A stretch of DNA of 64,000 bases, from positions 57,444-121,443 of the forward strand of contig NZ_JASHIM010000011.1 of the NCBI RefSeq assembly GCF_030733685.1. The letters are read 5' to 3'. The notes beneath the pieces were generated by a model. That model saw nothing but the letters and a program-made list of their open reading frames with translations, was not told the origin of the DNA and searched no databases. Within the stretch, counting starts at the first letter, position 1, and each line of letters starts with the position of its first letter. This DNA comes from Roseovarius sp. MMSF_3281 (GTDB lineage Bacteria; Pseudomonadota; Alphaproteobacteria; Rhodobacterales; Rhodobacteraceae). The translations under genes were made by a program, and so were the position numbers. Shown piece after piece: positions 62,724 to 64,000 of the stretch.

Positions 62724-63956
62724 TCACTCCGCCTTGGGTGGGGCACCGCCTGCAAAACAGTTGCCGTTGACGTAATCGCAGGGCGCTTCCTGCATCTGCA
62801 AATGCAGGTCCGTGTCCTCGTAAGGGTGGGCACGCGCCAGCGCTTCGTCAACCTCGATGCCCAGTCCCGGGGTCTCTGGCGGGGTGATAAAGCCCTCTTC
62901 GACCCGGATTTTTCCCTTTATCAAGGCATCGTGGAACGGGGTTTCGATGGTTTCGGCCATCAGCAGGTTGGGGATGGAGGCCGCAAAATGCACATTGGCG
63001 GCCCATTCCACGGGGCCGGCGTAAAGATGCGGGGCCATCTGGGCGTTATAGACCTCGGCCATGGCGGCGATTTTCTTGCACTCCCAAATCCCGCCCGCAC
63101 GGCCCAGGGCCGGTTGCAGGATCGTCGCGGCCCCCTGGCGCAGGACGGGGGCAAACTCGGCCTTGGTACAAAGGCGTTCGCCGGTGGCCACGGGGATGCG
63201 CACGGCGCCCGCCACCTTGGCCATTTCGGCCATGCAGTCGGGCGGGGTAGGTTCTTCGTACCAAAGCGGGCTGTAGGGTTCGATGGCTTGGCCAAGGCGA
63301 ATGGCCCCGGCGGTGGTGAACTGCCCATGGGTGCCAAACAGCAGATCGGCCCGCGTGCCCACCGCCTCGCGGATGGCGCGGCAGAAATCGACCGACATCT
63401 GGATGTCGGACATCGCCGGCATATGCCCGCCGCGCAGGGTGTAGGGGCCGGCAGGGTCGAACTTCACCGCCGTATAGCCGCGCTCGATGCAATCGAGAGC
63501 GGATTCGGCGGCCATCTCGGGCGAGGTCCAGAACGCGGGCATCTCGTGCTGCGGCAGGGGGTAGAGGTAGGTATAGGCGCGGATGCGGTCATTCATCCGC
63601 CCGCCCAGAAGCGCCCAGACCGGCCGTTCGCGCGCCTTGCCGAGGATATCCCAACAGGCGATCTCAAGCCCCGCGAAGGCGCCCATGACCGTCAGGTCGG
63701 GGCGCTGCGTGAAGCCGCTCGAATAGGCGCGGCGGAACATCAGCTCGATATTCTCGGGGGTTTCGCCCTGCATGTGGCGGGCGAAGACATCTTCGATCAC
63801 CGCGCGCATGGCCCTGGGCCCGACAGTGGCGGCATAGCATTCGCCCCAGCCGGTGATGCCGGTATCGGTGGTGAGCTTCACCAGTATCCAATAGCGCCCG
63901 CCCCAGCCGGGGGCCGGGGGCGCGGTGACGATGATATCGAGGTCTTGCAGCTTCAT
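62724..63956 (-). CDS. Enolase-superfamily sugar-acid dehydratase (mandelate racemase-like)
   Basis: 410 residues. The mandelate-racemase subgroup layout is clear: capping domain to about 130, then KFDPAG (K165), the LLFGTHGQFTT strand with H210, the metal-ligand glutamates in LWYEEPTPPD and VATGERLCTK (E260), and the base histidine in APHLYAGPV (H310). In D-galactonate-dehydratase relatives the aspartate before the HG pair is the first metal ligand; here it is Gly208. Substrate is probably a sugar acid, but the missing aspartate makes it odd. GATGGACTCC-like sequence upstream; window end is 44 bp from the start. Confidence 0.85.
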   Translation of the reverse strand: MKLQDLDIIVTAPPAPGWGGRYWILVKLTTDTGITGWGECYAATVGPRAMRAVIEDVFARHMQGETPENIELMFRRAYSSGFTQRPDLTVMGAFAGLEIACWDILGKARERPVWALLGGRMNDRIRAYTYLYPLPQHEMPAFWTSPEMAAESALDCIERGYTAVKFDPAGPYTLRGGHMPAMSDIQMSVDFCRAIREAVGTRADLLFGTHGQFTTAGAIRLGQAIEPYSPLWYEEPTPPDCMAEMAKVAGAVRIPVATGERLCTKAEFAPVLRQGAATILQPALGRAGGIWECKKIAAMAEVYNAQMAPHLYAGPVEWAANVHFAASIPNLLMAETIETPFHDALIKGKIRVEEGFITPPETPGLGIEVDEALARAHPYEDTDLHLQMQEAPCDYVNGNCFAGGAPPKAE

Positions 63957-64000
63957 GGGTGGACTCCGATGGTTATGTCTCGGATCGCTTGCGCGATCCG

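Overview
The window is about 62% GC and its gene content points to an alphaproteobacterium of the Rhodobacteraceae (marine Roseobacter group). The evidence is a TRAP transporter with its own universal stress protein, a Hint-domain protein, a GlxA/AraC regulator, a TerC/TelA/XpaC/SPFH cluster, a SugE exporter, and the SPOR lipoprotein-dac-tmk-holB-tatD chain. No phage, IS element or CRISPR array was recognised. This is a chromosomal segment with several accessory patches.

Positions 1-11000 look catabolic. A truncated sulfopyruvate-decarboxylase-type ThDP subunit diverges from a LysR regulator, which is followed by a GlcD/SlcD-like FAD oxidase. A MocR regulator and a methylmalonate-semialdehyde-type CoA-acylating dehydrogenase come next, then a complete DctQ-DctP-DctM TRAP importer with a UspA protein. 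I infer uptake and oxidation of a small organic acid, perhaps a sulfonate such as sulfolactate. Positions 11300-13600 hold an iron-type periplasmic binding protein and a UDP-glucuronate-epimerase-like enzyme.

Positions 13600-22500 form a long minus-strand array: terC, a 27-residue membrane peptide, xpaC, telA, a DUF2927 lipoprotein, an SPFH/GYF protein, a membrane-anchored zinc-ribbon protein, a proline-racemase-family enzyme, a nitroreductase and dtd. It reads as a membrane or envelope stress module co-transcribed with small metabolic enzymes, and is the best candidate for an under-described system here.

Positions 22600-41600 are mostly housekeeping: rluB-like, tadA, gatCA, RNase P RNA, carA, a ubiquinone-type hydroxylase and ilvC. 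Among them are a glycosyltransferase with an N-terminal MshEN-like (possibly c-di-GMP-binding) region and two overlapping Lrp/AsnC regulators, one of which seems to lack a normal start codon. Positions 41600-49400 carry a drug/metabolite exporter, folP, a folB fused to a decayed amino-acid-kinase-like domain, a small protein resembling the C-terminal helices of cytochrome oxidase subunit I lying just beyond ctaD, a cytochrome c, and sugE under a clear guanidine-II (mini-ykkC) riboswitch, then lipB.

Positions 49500-64000 contain tRNA-Leu(GAG), an AcrAB-type RND pump, tRNA-Ser(TGA), a cell-wall/replication operon (SPOR lipoprotein, D,D-carboxypeptidase, tmk, holB, tatD, MBL hydrolase, AEC transporter), a lower-GC patch with a YbjQ-family gene whose zinc-ribbon start is cut by an amber codon, a palindromic intergenic element, an ArsR regulator with SqrR/BigR-like cysteines, and an enolase-superfamily dehydratase. 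All assignments come from reading the sequence; no database search was possible.
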